From the NCBI RefSeq assembly GCF_050624435.1, contig NC_134530.1, positions 147,290,721-147,354,720 on the forward strand: DNA of 64,000 bases, given 5' to 3'. Position numbers and translations under genes: made by a program. The first letter of the stretch is position 1, and each line of letters opens with the position of its first letter. Origin of the DNA: Tenrec ecaudatus (Eukaryota > Chordata > Mammalia > Afrosoricida > Tenrecidae). A model generated the notes under the pieces. That model was not told the DNA's origin. It was given only the letters and a program-made list of their open reading frames with translations, and searched no databases. Shown piece by piece: positions 24,301 through 34,300 of the stretch.

Positions 24301-25040
24301 AAACTACCAACCAGACCATTCAATTAAGCTTAGCTGTTTAAGAACTTGAGCTTTCCGCACTAAATCTGAGCCCCAATTTAAGAACAATTCGTTTTTACAC
24401 CATGGCCCTACTCAATACTTGCCCTCAGGAAGGGACACAGCAGTGTGATGAAGAAATTAGATGGTGCTCGGCTGTTAGGTAAAGTAGCGTCTGGATTCTT
24501 GACTTAAGGGCATCTTTCCAAACAAGCAGCCATCTAAGTGAGATATCATTTAAGCCCACGTGGAAGAAGCACACCAACATCAGTGACTCGAGGATTGTAA
24601 ATCCTACAATCTGAAGCTGAAGGAGGGAATAGAATCAGAACCTAACCTGAAGTTCTGGTTTGCAGAAGGCTGTGGATGACAGTGGAAGTCCATGATACAT
24701 TTGTGAGATCTACACAGGAAATAAACCTCCAGTGATTTCTTTATATCCATAATGGAGTGATGGAAATAAACTTGTAACAAAACAGAGTACATTGGAGAGA
24801 TGACTATAGGAGATCAAAATGATGAACCTGACTTGAAAGGTTAATATCATGTCACTTGATTCCCCCCTGCCCCCACTGTGATACACAGTGGGCCTGATCT
24901 TGTTTTTAACATATTTTCAAATTGGGGTTTATCTCTAATGTATTTTGCCATTGGGTGTAGCCCTCTAGGATTTTTGTACTATGTTTTCCTGTTTATCAGT
25001 ATAGGAATCCAGGACAGATGAACCTATAGAGACAACACGT
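21400..25040. other. Repeat-poor intronic stretch
   Basis: About 3.6 kb in which I recognise no AfroSINE, LINE 3' end or MITE and no believable exon. It includes only a short GTGTGCGTGCGTGCC..GCGCGC purine/pyrimidine run near 22840-22875. Single-copy intronic sequence; enhancer content cannot be judged from one genome. Confidence 0.5.
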
Positions 25041-25049
25041 AGAATAAGG

Positions 25050-25236
25050 GTTTCTGGGAGGTCCATTGGGGGTAGAGGTAAAGGGGAGCTGATATCAAGG
25101 AGTTCAAGAAGGAAGAGAATGTTGTGAAACTGATGGTGGTGGCAATTATACACTACTGCTTGATGTGATTCAACTCTGTAATGATAGGACACCTGTATTA
25201 GCTCCCAATAAAATGGTTTTGAAAAAAAGAAAAGCA
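25050..25236 (+). mobile_element. LINE type A 3' end, sense
   Basis: Diverged copy ending TAGCTCCCAATAAAATGGTTTTGAAAAA, with AATAAA at 25207-25212. Confidence 0.75.
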
Positions 25237-25253
25237 ATCTAACTCTGGGGAAA

Positions 25254-25775
25254 AAAGAACATGAGCTTTCATATCAGACCGAGGTTTGAGCTCTGCCACT
25301 TGATTGCTGTGTCATATTGTCTTATCCTGCTGTCAAGCCACCGTGGCCAGGAAAATATTTACAGGCCCCATCTGACAGAAAGAAGACTGGTGTACAGGGT
25401 CTATAAGGAATGCTCCAAACACAACCGGAAGTACACAAACAGCCCAGGCAGGAAGTGACCAGACTTCCCCAAAGAGGACAGATGCATGGCAGATGCACAA
25501 ATGGAAAGAGCTTCAACCTCCTGGAGGTTGATCCTCCTGACTGTCGCCTCGTGATCAGAGATCAACATGTTTCTTCAAACATTTCCATCAAATTAAATGC
25601 ATGGTTAGCGATGGGGACAGCAGGGCGGAAATGGTTGTGTCATCTTAGACATGTTGTGCCGCTTAGCTCTATTGGGAAAATGGTCTGACTGTTAGGAAGA
25701 TTGAGTGAGATAGCAAACGCTAATCCAGGTGCTCAATTTTCATTCATTGCCACTGATTATTATTAGAATATAGGC
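25254..25775 (+). mobile_element. MIR SINE, split
   Basis: GAGGTTTGAGCTCTGCCACTT..CTGTGTCATATTGTC at the left and ATTGGGAAAATGGTCTGACTG..AATCCAGGTGCTCAATTTTC at the right match MIR halves. About 300 bases of other sequence (25330-25640) separate them. Confidence 0.5.
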
Positions 25776-26159
25776 TTCGAAATCCAACCAGTTAAGAAAA
25801 AAGGTATATATTTCATACAGCAAGAAACACTGATGATATGCTGTCCTCTGAAAGGAGCATGCCGAGTTCTTCCCTTTCAGATAAATGTTTGTTGTTAACA
25901 GTAGAATTTGTGCTTTAGCTTCTGTTGCTTGAGGGAATTGATGGCTCTGGCTTGTCCCACCCCCACACCAATAACCCAAAGCATGTGTTTTAAGACAGCT
26001 GGCAAGGGTTAAGAGTGACCTCTGGGCCGTACAACAGATGTTATGCTATATTCTCTCTCTTTTTTAGAATGAAAACAGGAAAGAGTGCAATAATGTTGAA
26101 GCCTTTTTGCAGAACTGATTTTTCCCCCATTGATTTCTTTGTTCAACCGTTGACTTTGC

Positions 26160-28645
26160 TGTTTGACTTGGCATAATGTTATTTTGTAAAGCAACTTTAT
26201 TGAGGTATAGTCAACATACATTGAACTGCATGTGTTTAAAGTATATAATTTGATTCGTTTTGATGTGTGCATGCACCCATCAAACTGTTACCACAATTAT
26301 GATAACAAATGTAAGGATCGGAGTGGGGAGAGGGTAGGGAGGGGAAAAAAGAGAACTTGATGCAAAGGGCTTAAGTGGAGAGCAAATGCTTTGAAAATGA
26401 TGAGGGCAAAGAATGTACAGATGTGCTTTATATAATTGATGTATGTATATGTATGGATTGTGATAGGAGTTGTATGAGCCCCTAATAAAATGTTGAAAAA
26501 ATAATAAAGGGCTAAGAACGACAAAAACAAATGTAACGATCACCATCATAATTTTATTGTGCCCCTTTCTGACCCCTCCTGCCCAGCCTTTCCCATGCTT
26601 CTCCCCCAACACCTTTAACCCACTGATCTGCTCTCAGTCAGTGGAGGATAGTTCCTATTTTCTAGAACTTTACATAAATGGTATATAGCATGAACTCTTT
26701 TTTTGGGGGGGAAGGTAGGGCCTGAGTTATCTTCTGTCAGCACAAATTATTTCAAAATTCATTTGTGGTGTTTTTATATATTGATAGCTCATTTCCTTTC
26801 TTAGGTGGCTGTACCACCATCTGCTTATTCATTCATCTGTTGACAAACATTTAGATTGTTTGCTATTTGGAACTATTAAAGCTGCCACCGAAGTCTCTGT
26901 GTAGCCATAACCTTTTCTTTCTCTCTTTTTTTAAATAAACGTCCGGGGGTAGAGTGCCTGTGTCCTGTGGGGGGTGCATTGTAACTTCTTCAGAAACTAC
27001 AACACTATTTTCCAAGGCTGTTGTCACCATTTTACATTCCCAGCTGACCTGGTCGATCTTTTTCATTTCAGCCATTCTACAGTTGAAGTGGACTCCCGAG
27101 CAGCTGCATGCGACTGTGTGTGCAGTGTTGCATTGTGGTTGTGGTGTGCATTTTCATAATCACTAATCTTTCCAGGTGTCTCTTTGCCGTCTATACGATT
27201 TTCTTTGGTGAGGCGTCAGTTTTAATCTTTTGCCCGTTTTTATAAATTGAGGTTTTTGTTTTCTTATAAATGAGTTGGGAGAGTTCTTATATAGCTAGAT
27301 ACAGTTCTTTATTATATCATAACATCACTGCAAACGTTTTCTACCTGTCTGCAGCTTGTTCTTTTAGTCTCTTAGTCTTAACTGTGTCTTTGGAAGAGCA
27401 AAAGTGTGTCCTCTGGTGTCTCTAGTGCCCTATCTCAGGAATCTCTGCCTACTCCAAAGTAAGAAAGGTTTTCATTTAAACACTCATGAAACAACTTTGG
27501 TTTTGTGTATGGATCAAAGCTTTATATGTTTTTGAGGTTTTTGTTTCTGCTAATGGATATATATTTGTCCCAGCACCATTTGTTGGAAAGACTACCCTTC
27601 CTTTACCAACTGCCTTCCGCACCTCTGTCAATGTCCATTACCCTCGTGTGCGTAGATCTGGTTCTTGCCCCTTTTTCTTTGCCATGAATTTATTTGCCTA
27701 CTACGACACCAATGACACAGTGTTGATTACTGTATTTGTAATACATCTTAACATCAGTGTTAGTCCTATAACTTGTTTTCTTTCTTTTTTTTTTTTTGAA
27801 TGTTGTTTTGGCTAATTCAGGTTCTTCTCATTTTTATATGAAATTTCAAATCAGCTTGTCAATTTCTACCCAAAAATCCAGTTGAGATTTGACTGCAATT
27901 AAGTTACCTTTGTCGGTGAGCTAATAGATTGGTTTGAGTTTTCTAGTCTCTGGACATGGGACAGTTTTCAGCAGTGCTTTGTAGTTTCATTGTATGAAGG
28001 TCTTTCCTGTCTTTTGCCAGTTCTTCTTAAGTGTGCTTTGGTTGTTTTTTTTTTTTTTAAGATATAAGTGGTTCTTGTATTTTAAATTTCTAATTGTTGT
28101 TAGGAGTATGCAGAAATAAAACTTAGTTTTGCATAGGATGTTGTATCCTGCCAAGTTGCTAAATTCATTTGTTAGTTCTGGGATCTTTGTAAAATTTTTC
28201 TTTCAGTTTTCTTACCGACAGTCATGTCTCTCTGTAAACAAAGACAGTTTTACTTCTTTCTTTCTAATTCAGATGTCCGCTATTTGTTTTTCTTGCAGCC
28301 GTGGACTGACTAGAACCTCAAGTAGAATTGCTGAGAACATGGTTTGGGCCTTGTTCCTGATCTGGGGAAAGCAGTCTTTCCCCACTCCGTGAGGTCTTAG
28401 CTGGAGGTTTGCGCAGATGCTCTGTATCAGGTCGAGGAAGTTTTAACAGCAGCGGATTTTGTCAAGTGCCTCTCTGCATTGGTTGGAAGTAGGATTTATG
28501 TTTATGTCTCTGCTCGGCATCTGCTGCATGCCCTTTCTTCCATGGACTTTCTCTGAGATCCAGTAGAGCAGCACAGAGAAACATTTTAAGTTTTGTTCTG
28601 CTGTTCTTTTGATGTGTTTATCTTTTATCATTGATCTCTGCCCCA
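26160..28645 (-). mobile_element. Old L1 LINE, antisense: ORF2 3' part and 3' UTR
   Basis: The + strand shows the well-known antisense L1 series: CTTTATTGAGGTATAGTCAAC, ...CCAGCACCATTTGTTGGAAAG..., ...TCAGCTTGTCAATTTCTACC..., ...TGTATCCTGCCAAGTTGCTAA..., ...CAAAGACAGTTTTACTTCTTTC.... Many stops and gaps break ORF2, so it is inactive. A younger LINE type A end is inserted at 26315-26525. Confidence 0.85.
26304..26536 (+). mobile_element. LINE type A 3' end nested in old L1, with 11-bp target duplication
   Basis: The element (about 26315-26525) ends GCCCCTAATAAAATGTTGAAAAAATAA, with AATAAA at 26484-26489. AACAAATGTAA occurs directly on both sides (26304-26314 and 26526-26536), marking a retrotransposition event into the older L1. 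Confidence 0.85.
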
Positions 28646-28649
28646 CCCC

Positions 28650-29540
28650 AACTTGTTTTTGTGTGTGTGGTTTGGGTGAAAGTTTACAGAGCAAATTAGT
28701 TTTCCATTCAACAATTTATACACAATTTGTTTTATGACATTAATTGCCAATCCTCTCAAGGTAAGAAAGAGCCTTCCTCTCACTTCCTCTCTGGGTTTCC
28801 CACTTCTGTTCGCCATTGTTTCCCACCCCTTGCTGCCTTCCGAACTTTGCGGGCAGATGCTGCCCTTTTGGTCACAGATTGATAGCTCTGAGGGTGAGCA
28901 CGTTCCTCACGGTGTCACTGTCCTCTCTGTGAGCCTGTCTTTTCTTTACCCAAAAGGTGATCCATGAGGGCTGTAGTTTGGGGGGCTCCTCCAGTCTCGA
29001 TCACATCAGTAAGTCTGGTCTATTTCATGATTTTGAAAAGTGTTCGTCATTTCTCCCACCCTTTACAAGACTTTCCATTCTGATTCCATTCAAACTGGTC
29101 AGTGGTAGTAGGCACCATCTAGTTCTTCTAGTCTCTGGCTCTTGGAGGTTGTGGCGTGAGTAGTCTAGCCATCCTTTAGACCCTTTCCTTGAGATTGAAA
29201 GTCTTATTTTCTTCACTCGTCGTTGTTCTAGACCAGCGGTTCTCAACCTGTGGGTCGCGACCCCTTTGGAGGGTTGAATGACCTTTTCACAGGGGTCGCC
29301 CAATTCATAACAGTAGCAAAATTGCAGTTATGAAGTAGCAAGGAAAATAATTTTATGCTTGGGGGGGGGGTCACCACCACCTGAGGAACTGTAATAAAGG
29401 GTTGCAGCATTAGGAAGGTTGAGAACCACTGTTCTAGACCGAGAGACATCAATAGTTGTACCTTAGTTGGCCACTTGCAAACTTTTAAGACCCCTGCTGC
29501 TACTCACCATAATAGAATCTAGAACGTCTTCATTGTGGGT
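28650..29540 (-). mobile_element. Afrotherian LINE 3' end, type B, split by SPIN
   Basis: + strand: GGGTGAAAGTTTACAGAGCA, CCCTTTTGGTCACAGATTGA, CAGTCTCGATCACATCAGTA, AGTCTGGTCTATTTCATGAT, ...GGCACCATCTAGTTCTTCTAG..., then after the SPIN element ...AACTTTTAAGACCCCTGCTG. I know this 3' end from elephant-type repeats. A related copy is at 51.5-52.1 kb. Confidence 0.7.
29226..29439. mobile_element. SPIN-type hAT non-autonomous element with perfect 8-bp TSD
   Basis: The 198-bp element 29234-29431 starts CAGCGGTTCTCAACCTGTGG and ends ...GGTTGAGAACCACTG. It is flanked by TTCTAGAC on both sides (29226-29233 and 29432-29439). The target has TA at the centre, as preferred by the Buster branch of hAT, to which SPIN belongs. 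It is internally deleted, with no transposase. Confidence 0.9.
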
Positions 29541-29764
29541 TAAGTTAGACTGTGTTTCTAAAGCCTCAAGCCTGGTGACTCAGCCCCTTGAGGCTGAGGG
29601 GTGTTGAGTTATGGCTAAAAGATCATTGTGTCTTTGGCCCCTATGTGCTCTCTTATATGTATGGGTATGTTTATAGTACATGTGCATAGAAATGTAGAGT
29701 GTTGGTCATGAGCAGGCAAGATTGAAAGAGTGGCCAAAAGAGATTTAGCTGCCAATCTTTGTAG

Positions 29765-29895
29765 AAGCAGAGAGCCTCTTCTTGTTCCTGTGGAGTGGCT
29801 GCTGGATTTGAACTGCTGGAGTCTTCTTTATTCCTGTATGCCACCAAGCCTCACTGCCATTGAATTTATCCTGACTCATAGCAACCTACAGCCAT
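29765..29895 (-). mobile_element. AfroSINE fragments
   Basis: GTGGCTGCTGGATTTGAACTG and CTCACTGCCATTGAATTTATC resemble antisense AfroSINE body and tail, in disturbed order. Confidence 0.4.
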
Positions 29896-30566
29896 GTATT
29901 GTTTACTTTGTAAGAAAAGAGATGAGCTAATCAAAACTAGTTAAAGTCTTCACCTTTTTTTTGGTGGGGGGGCTGTTCCTGATACTAAGTTAAAAACTAT
30001 TCTTTCCCAACTGACCCAACTTACATCATCCTCTCTGCCTAAAAAGCAAACCTAATTCCTAAACTAAAAGACTTCAGAGTTGAAGGGAAGAAAAGAGAAG
30101 GTTATGATAAAGATATCTGCTTATCAGAGCAGAGGTGTCTTTCAACCCTTCCTGAAGTACCTTTCCTCATGTCACCATAAAACAGGCCACAGTTGCACAC
30201 CCCAATGCATCTATGAAATTTGAAATTTCACTTGAATCTGCTAACTGTATAAGGAATCCTGCTGGTTTGTTTGGGTGTGCTCTTTACAAACTTCAAAATG
30301 GATTTTGCTGTGCTCTGGAATCATGCAGCATCTTTTCCCAAAAGTATATTCCTTTAAGAGCTCACATTGTATTTACTTCTCTGCAATTTTCAAAGTGTTT
30401 TCCACATTTGGTATTTTACTGGATTCTTTTTACTTTGTAAAGTAGAGATAACCCCCATTTTGTCTGCAGGCACTAAAGCTCATATTTTCCAATTCCAGTT
30501 ATTTTCTAGATAAACTGTGATCTACTAAATAAACTATAGGCTCAGGCCAAAAGAGAGAAAATATGG

Positions 30567-30598
30567 AGAGAGAGAGATTGAGAGAGAGAGAGAGAGAA
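30567..30598. repeat. GA microsatellite
   Basis: GAGAGAGAGAGATTGAGAGAGAGAGAGAGAGA. Confidence 0.95.
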
Positions 30599-30914
30599 TA
30601 TGTTTCTTTAAAAATTGTATTGGTAAGAGAGTGAAAAAACGGAGACTCGCATATGTGGTTGTACTTAACCCTGCAAGGAGAGTTTGGCAGTATCTATCAA
30701 ATTAAAAACACTTATCTATAAGAAATTTCACTTCTAGAAATTTTGCTACTGTCCTACAAATGTACTTAAGGCTATACAATAAAAAAACACACATAGACTA
30801 TTTACTTTGTATTGTTTGTAGAAGCAAAATGTTAGAAACAACCTAAGTTTTTGTTGGTGGGTATCTGGTGGAGTAAATTATGGTACATTTATCCAATAGA
30901 ATACTTTACAACCT

Positions 30915-31150
30915 TTAAAGAGAATGATCCCAACTCATTGCCGTCAAGTTGGTTCCAATTCATAGCTACTCCATATAGGACAGGCTATAACTGCCCCCAT
31001 AGAGTTTCCAAGGCCAAGGCTGTAATCTTTAAGGAAGCAGGCTGCCTCGTTTTACTTCCTCAGGATGACTGGGAGCCTTGAACCATCAATCTTTCACGTA
31101 ACTGCGATGTGCTTAATCACTGCATCATTGGGGCTCCTTAAAGAGAATGA
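30915..31150 (-). mobile_element. Full-length AfroSINE with perfect 13-bp target duplication
   Basis: The body 30928-31137 runs on the + strand from CAACTCATTGCCGTCAAGTTG to ATCACTGCATCATTGGGGCTCC. TTAAAGAGAATGA flanks it at 30915-30927 and 31138-31150. Confidence 0.9.
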
Positions 31151-32283
31151 AAGAACATCTTTATATATATAATGTGGAACTTTCTCCCAAGATACACTAA
31201 GTGAAAAATAAGTTCCAGAACAGTGTGCACAGTAAAAGAAACGAAACAGCATTAGGTTGCAACTGGTGAAGCCAGAATGTGTCTCACAAAGCCTCTCCTT
31301 TCGTCCCCTTGGCTTGACTCCCTCAAGGAAGATAGTCTCGCCTGGCAGGAGAATGAAGTTAGTGAGAGTAAAGTGCCAAGTTCAGAGGTGGGGACTCTGG
31401 CAGAAAGAGCCAAAAGCAGCCGGAGGGAAGGTCTGGTCATTTGTAGGTATGGGCCTTCAGAAGTTGACTGTTAGAGAAAGAGGCCTGTGTTCCTTAGTGA
31501 TTGAGCAGCTCTGTTCCATGCAGGGAAGCACTGAGCCCCATGTGCAGCAGCTTGCTCCTAAAAATAATTACCTGGTATCAGCTTTTTATCGCATGTCATC
31601 ATTCTCATCACAAATTGTGGCAGAGTGAAGGTGACAGAATAAGCAAAATCCTCTGATGTCTGCCTGTCAGGTATGTGACGTTCGTGGCTTTGAGGAAACG
31701 GAAGGGGGATTCAGCTTGCACTGTACTGCTGGATTCAAGAACATACAGTTCTCCACAGATGAGGGCGGGCGGGGCTACAGACAAAAATGACAGCAGTGGG
31801 GAATTTCATTACTTCAGCTTCAAACTGAAACACAAAAGGGAAACAGCTATTCCTGTTATTTTGACTTCCTCTAATTGTGCCTTCCTTACATGTGCTGACC
31901 TTGTGATTTTTATTAATCAGAGGTTATTTCTAGGGGCCTGCATAGAGAGAGGAGGAGCAAAGAAAGACAGCCAGTTTGCTCATGCCTACCGAGCGTCAGT
32001 TGGTCTTTTAGTTCAGACTGATCTGGAAGAAAAAAGGAAATCATTTTGTGTTTTGCTTGGAAATCTTTAATGAAAATGAGACCATTTTGAGACGGAAACT
32101 GGGGATTTTATCATATGAGAAAATCATAGTAATGTATCTATTCCACCACAATAATTCCACATAGATACAAGGGAGAATGTCTGTGGATGTTTATTTTATA
32201 CGCTGTTATTTAATGTAACTTTCTGAAAAACTATAAGCTAAACATCCACCAGAAATGTATGGATATGGAACCTGATACATGTT
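31151..32283. other. Apparently single-copy intronic stretch
   Basis: No repeat family recognised. Contains a 131-codon open frame (31675-32070, +) with no recognisable domain, treated as chance. Confidence 0.4.
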
Positions 32284-32527
32284 GTTAGGTGCCGCTGCGT
32301 CAGTTGTGAGTCACAGTGAAGCTGTCTTTGCACGATAGAATGAAACATGCCCAGGCCTGCACCATCCTGCTGCCCCTTACTGTATTGAACCCATTGTTGC
32401 CGCCGCTAGGTCAGTTCATCTCGTTGAGAGCTTTCCTTGTTGAGGACTTTTTGGTTGACCCTCTATTTTACCAGTCCTGCTCCAAGGACTGGTCTCTCCT
32501 ATTAACATGTCCAAATATAAATATGAG
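32284..32527 (-). mobile_element. RTE/BovB-like LINE 3' fragment
   Basis: + strand TTAGGTGCCGCTGCGTCAGTT, CCCAGGCCTGCACCATCCTG, TTCATCTCGTTGAGAGCTTT and CCTATTAACATGTCCAAATA match the antisense of the RTE element abundant in afrotherian genomes. It stops where the mariner element begins. Confidence 0.7.
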
Positions 32528-33775
32528 GTGGTACCCCCCCCCAAAAAAACCGGAAAAAGCTGAGCTGGGCAGAGCTTTCATAGTACGCATTTTTCCCACT
32601 TAGGCAAGGATCCAGCTACCCACTCTGAGTTGGTGCACTCAGTGGCATCGCTTGGGAAGGTTCTCTCTGCTGACAGTGAATTTTTTGTCAAAGCTATTTC
32701 TCTTTAACCTCGTTTTTGTGATGGCCGATTTAAGAGAACAGTGTGTCGCTCTGAAATTTTGTTTCCTGCTGTGGGAAAAATGCCGCAGCTTACAAGGACA
32801 GGAAAAAGTGAAGTGTATGAGTGATTTTCTCCTTTCAAAAAAGGTGAAATGTCACTTGATGACAGACCTTTGTTCTGGATGTCTGTCAACTTCCCGAATG
32901 GACAAACATGTAGACAAAATGTGTGCACTTGTGCTCAGAGACTGACGACCAGCCACTGACCAGATGGGGAAGATGTCTGGACTATCTTGCAGTTCCGTTC
33001 AACAAATTTTAACAGAAGATTTGGGAATGAGAATGGCCGCTGTGAAATTTGTGCCTCGGGTTCTGACTGACCAGGAAAAAGAGTGTGAACTGAAAATATG
33101 CTGTGCTTTGAAAGAACAGCTTCAAAGCGACCCAGACTTTTTTCCAAGATCATTACTGGTGACAAGACATGGTGCTAATCTTACGACCCCCAAACCAAAT
33201 ATTAATCAAACCAAACATCAATCGAGCCAGTAAAAGATGCCATCGTCACCTTGCCCAAAAAGAGCTTTTCAAGTGAAATCAAAGATAAAGATGATGCTAA
33301 TTTGTTTTCTTGATGTGAGGGAATAGTGCATCAGGAGTTCATTCCAGCAAGTCAGACTGTACATCAAGCTTTCTATTTAGAAATTCTTAAAAGATTGTGT
33401 AACAGTGTGCAACAAAAAAGATCTGATATGTGGCAGTCAGGGGACTGGTTTTGCCACGCACCTGCTCACGCAGCCATGTCAGTATGCCAGTTTTGGGCTA
33501 AAAAAAAAACAGTATGCCCCACACACTTGACTCACGTGTGCACACTTCATGCAACTTCTTTTTGTTTCCTGGAATGGAGAGGGACATGAAAGGACAGTGA
33601 TGTGACTAACTAGAAAAAGGTGAAGGAAAAAACGAGGGGGAGGTGCTGTCAGCCATCAAAGATGAGTTTGAAAATGTTTCCAAGAATGGAATCACAGATT
33701 TGACAAATATATTAAGTGTAATGGACAATAGTTTGAAGGTGATACAGTTGTTTTGTTAAAAAAAATTAAATACAT
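32528..33775 (+). mobile_element. Mariner transposon, near full length, decayed
   Basis: The left end starts GAGGTGGTACCCCCCCCCAA next to a TA dinucleotide, within the RTE fragment's boundary. The right end fades in AAAAAAAATTAAATACAT. It contains the transposase pseudogene 32721-33770. Confidence 0.75.
32721..33770 (+). pseudogene. Mariner (Tc1/mariner) transposase pseudogene
   Basis: The reading frame opens MADLREQCVALKFCFLLWEK at an ATG at 32721. It continues across frameshifts with ILTEDLGMRMAAVKFVPRVL, then GIVHQEFIPASQTVHQAFYL and SDMWQSGDWFCHAPAHAAMS. The C-terminal end near 33735 reads EGDTVVLLKK. The expected length is about 345 residues and most of it is traceable. The D,D34D catalytic triad is gone: the TGDETW block reads TRHGAN, HDNAPAH has lost its aspartate by deletion, and the third aspartate (CDFFLFP) is Asn in CNFFLFP near 33557. 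It is dead, ancient and embedded in intron 2. Confidence 0.9.
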
Positions 33776-34125
33776 AGGTGGCAGGCGAGGATCTGGGTTT
33801 TTGGATACCTCCTGCTTAGCCGTACTCCATCAGGTGGCCCATGCATCCTCTTAGCTCTTTACACTCTTCCCTTACACTGACCTTTGCCCTTGGCCCAAAG
33901 CTTATCTGGACACCTGACCAGAAAACATATACATATAAATATTAGGCCTTCTCTCACCCCTCCTTGCTTCTGAGCTACCTTCTGTCTTCTCTTCGTCACA
34001 TTCAGATATTGAAATATCACTTTTACTCCTGCTTCTCATTTCTTACCTGCCATCCTGCATTTTGCTTTTTGCTTCTGCTACTCTCCTGAAATTTCACCTC
34101 TGGACGTGACAAGTAACCGCTAGCA

Positions 34126-34218
34126 CAGTGGTTCTCAACCTCCCTAATGCTGTGGCCCTTTAATACAGTCCCTCATATTATGGTGACCCCAACCATAAAA
34201 TTATTTTCAGGGTCGTTT

Positions 34219-34270
<52 letters not shown>

Positions 34271-34300
34271 GGGGTCGCGACCCCCAGGTTGAGAACCGGC
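34126..34300. mobile_element. Second SPIN/URR1-like hAT element with CA expansion inside
   Basis: Starts CAGTGGTTCTCAACCTCCCT, continues ATTATGGTGACCCCAACCAT and ATAAAATTATTTTCAGGGTC, and ends GGGGTCGCGACCCCCAGGTT then GAGAACCGG. Its middle is replaced by (CA)24 at 34221-34268. No clear target duplication was found. Confidence 0.85.
34221..34268. repeat. (CA)24 microsatellite inside SPIN-like element
   Basis: Uninterrupted CA run. Confidence 0.98.

Noticed and set aside
31675..32070. 131-codon + strand ORF in repeat-poor DNA
   Set aside because: No family resemblance and no convincing acceptor and donor pair, and the start and stop look accidental. I cannot exclude a lineage-specific exon, but nothing supports one.
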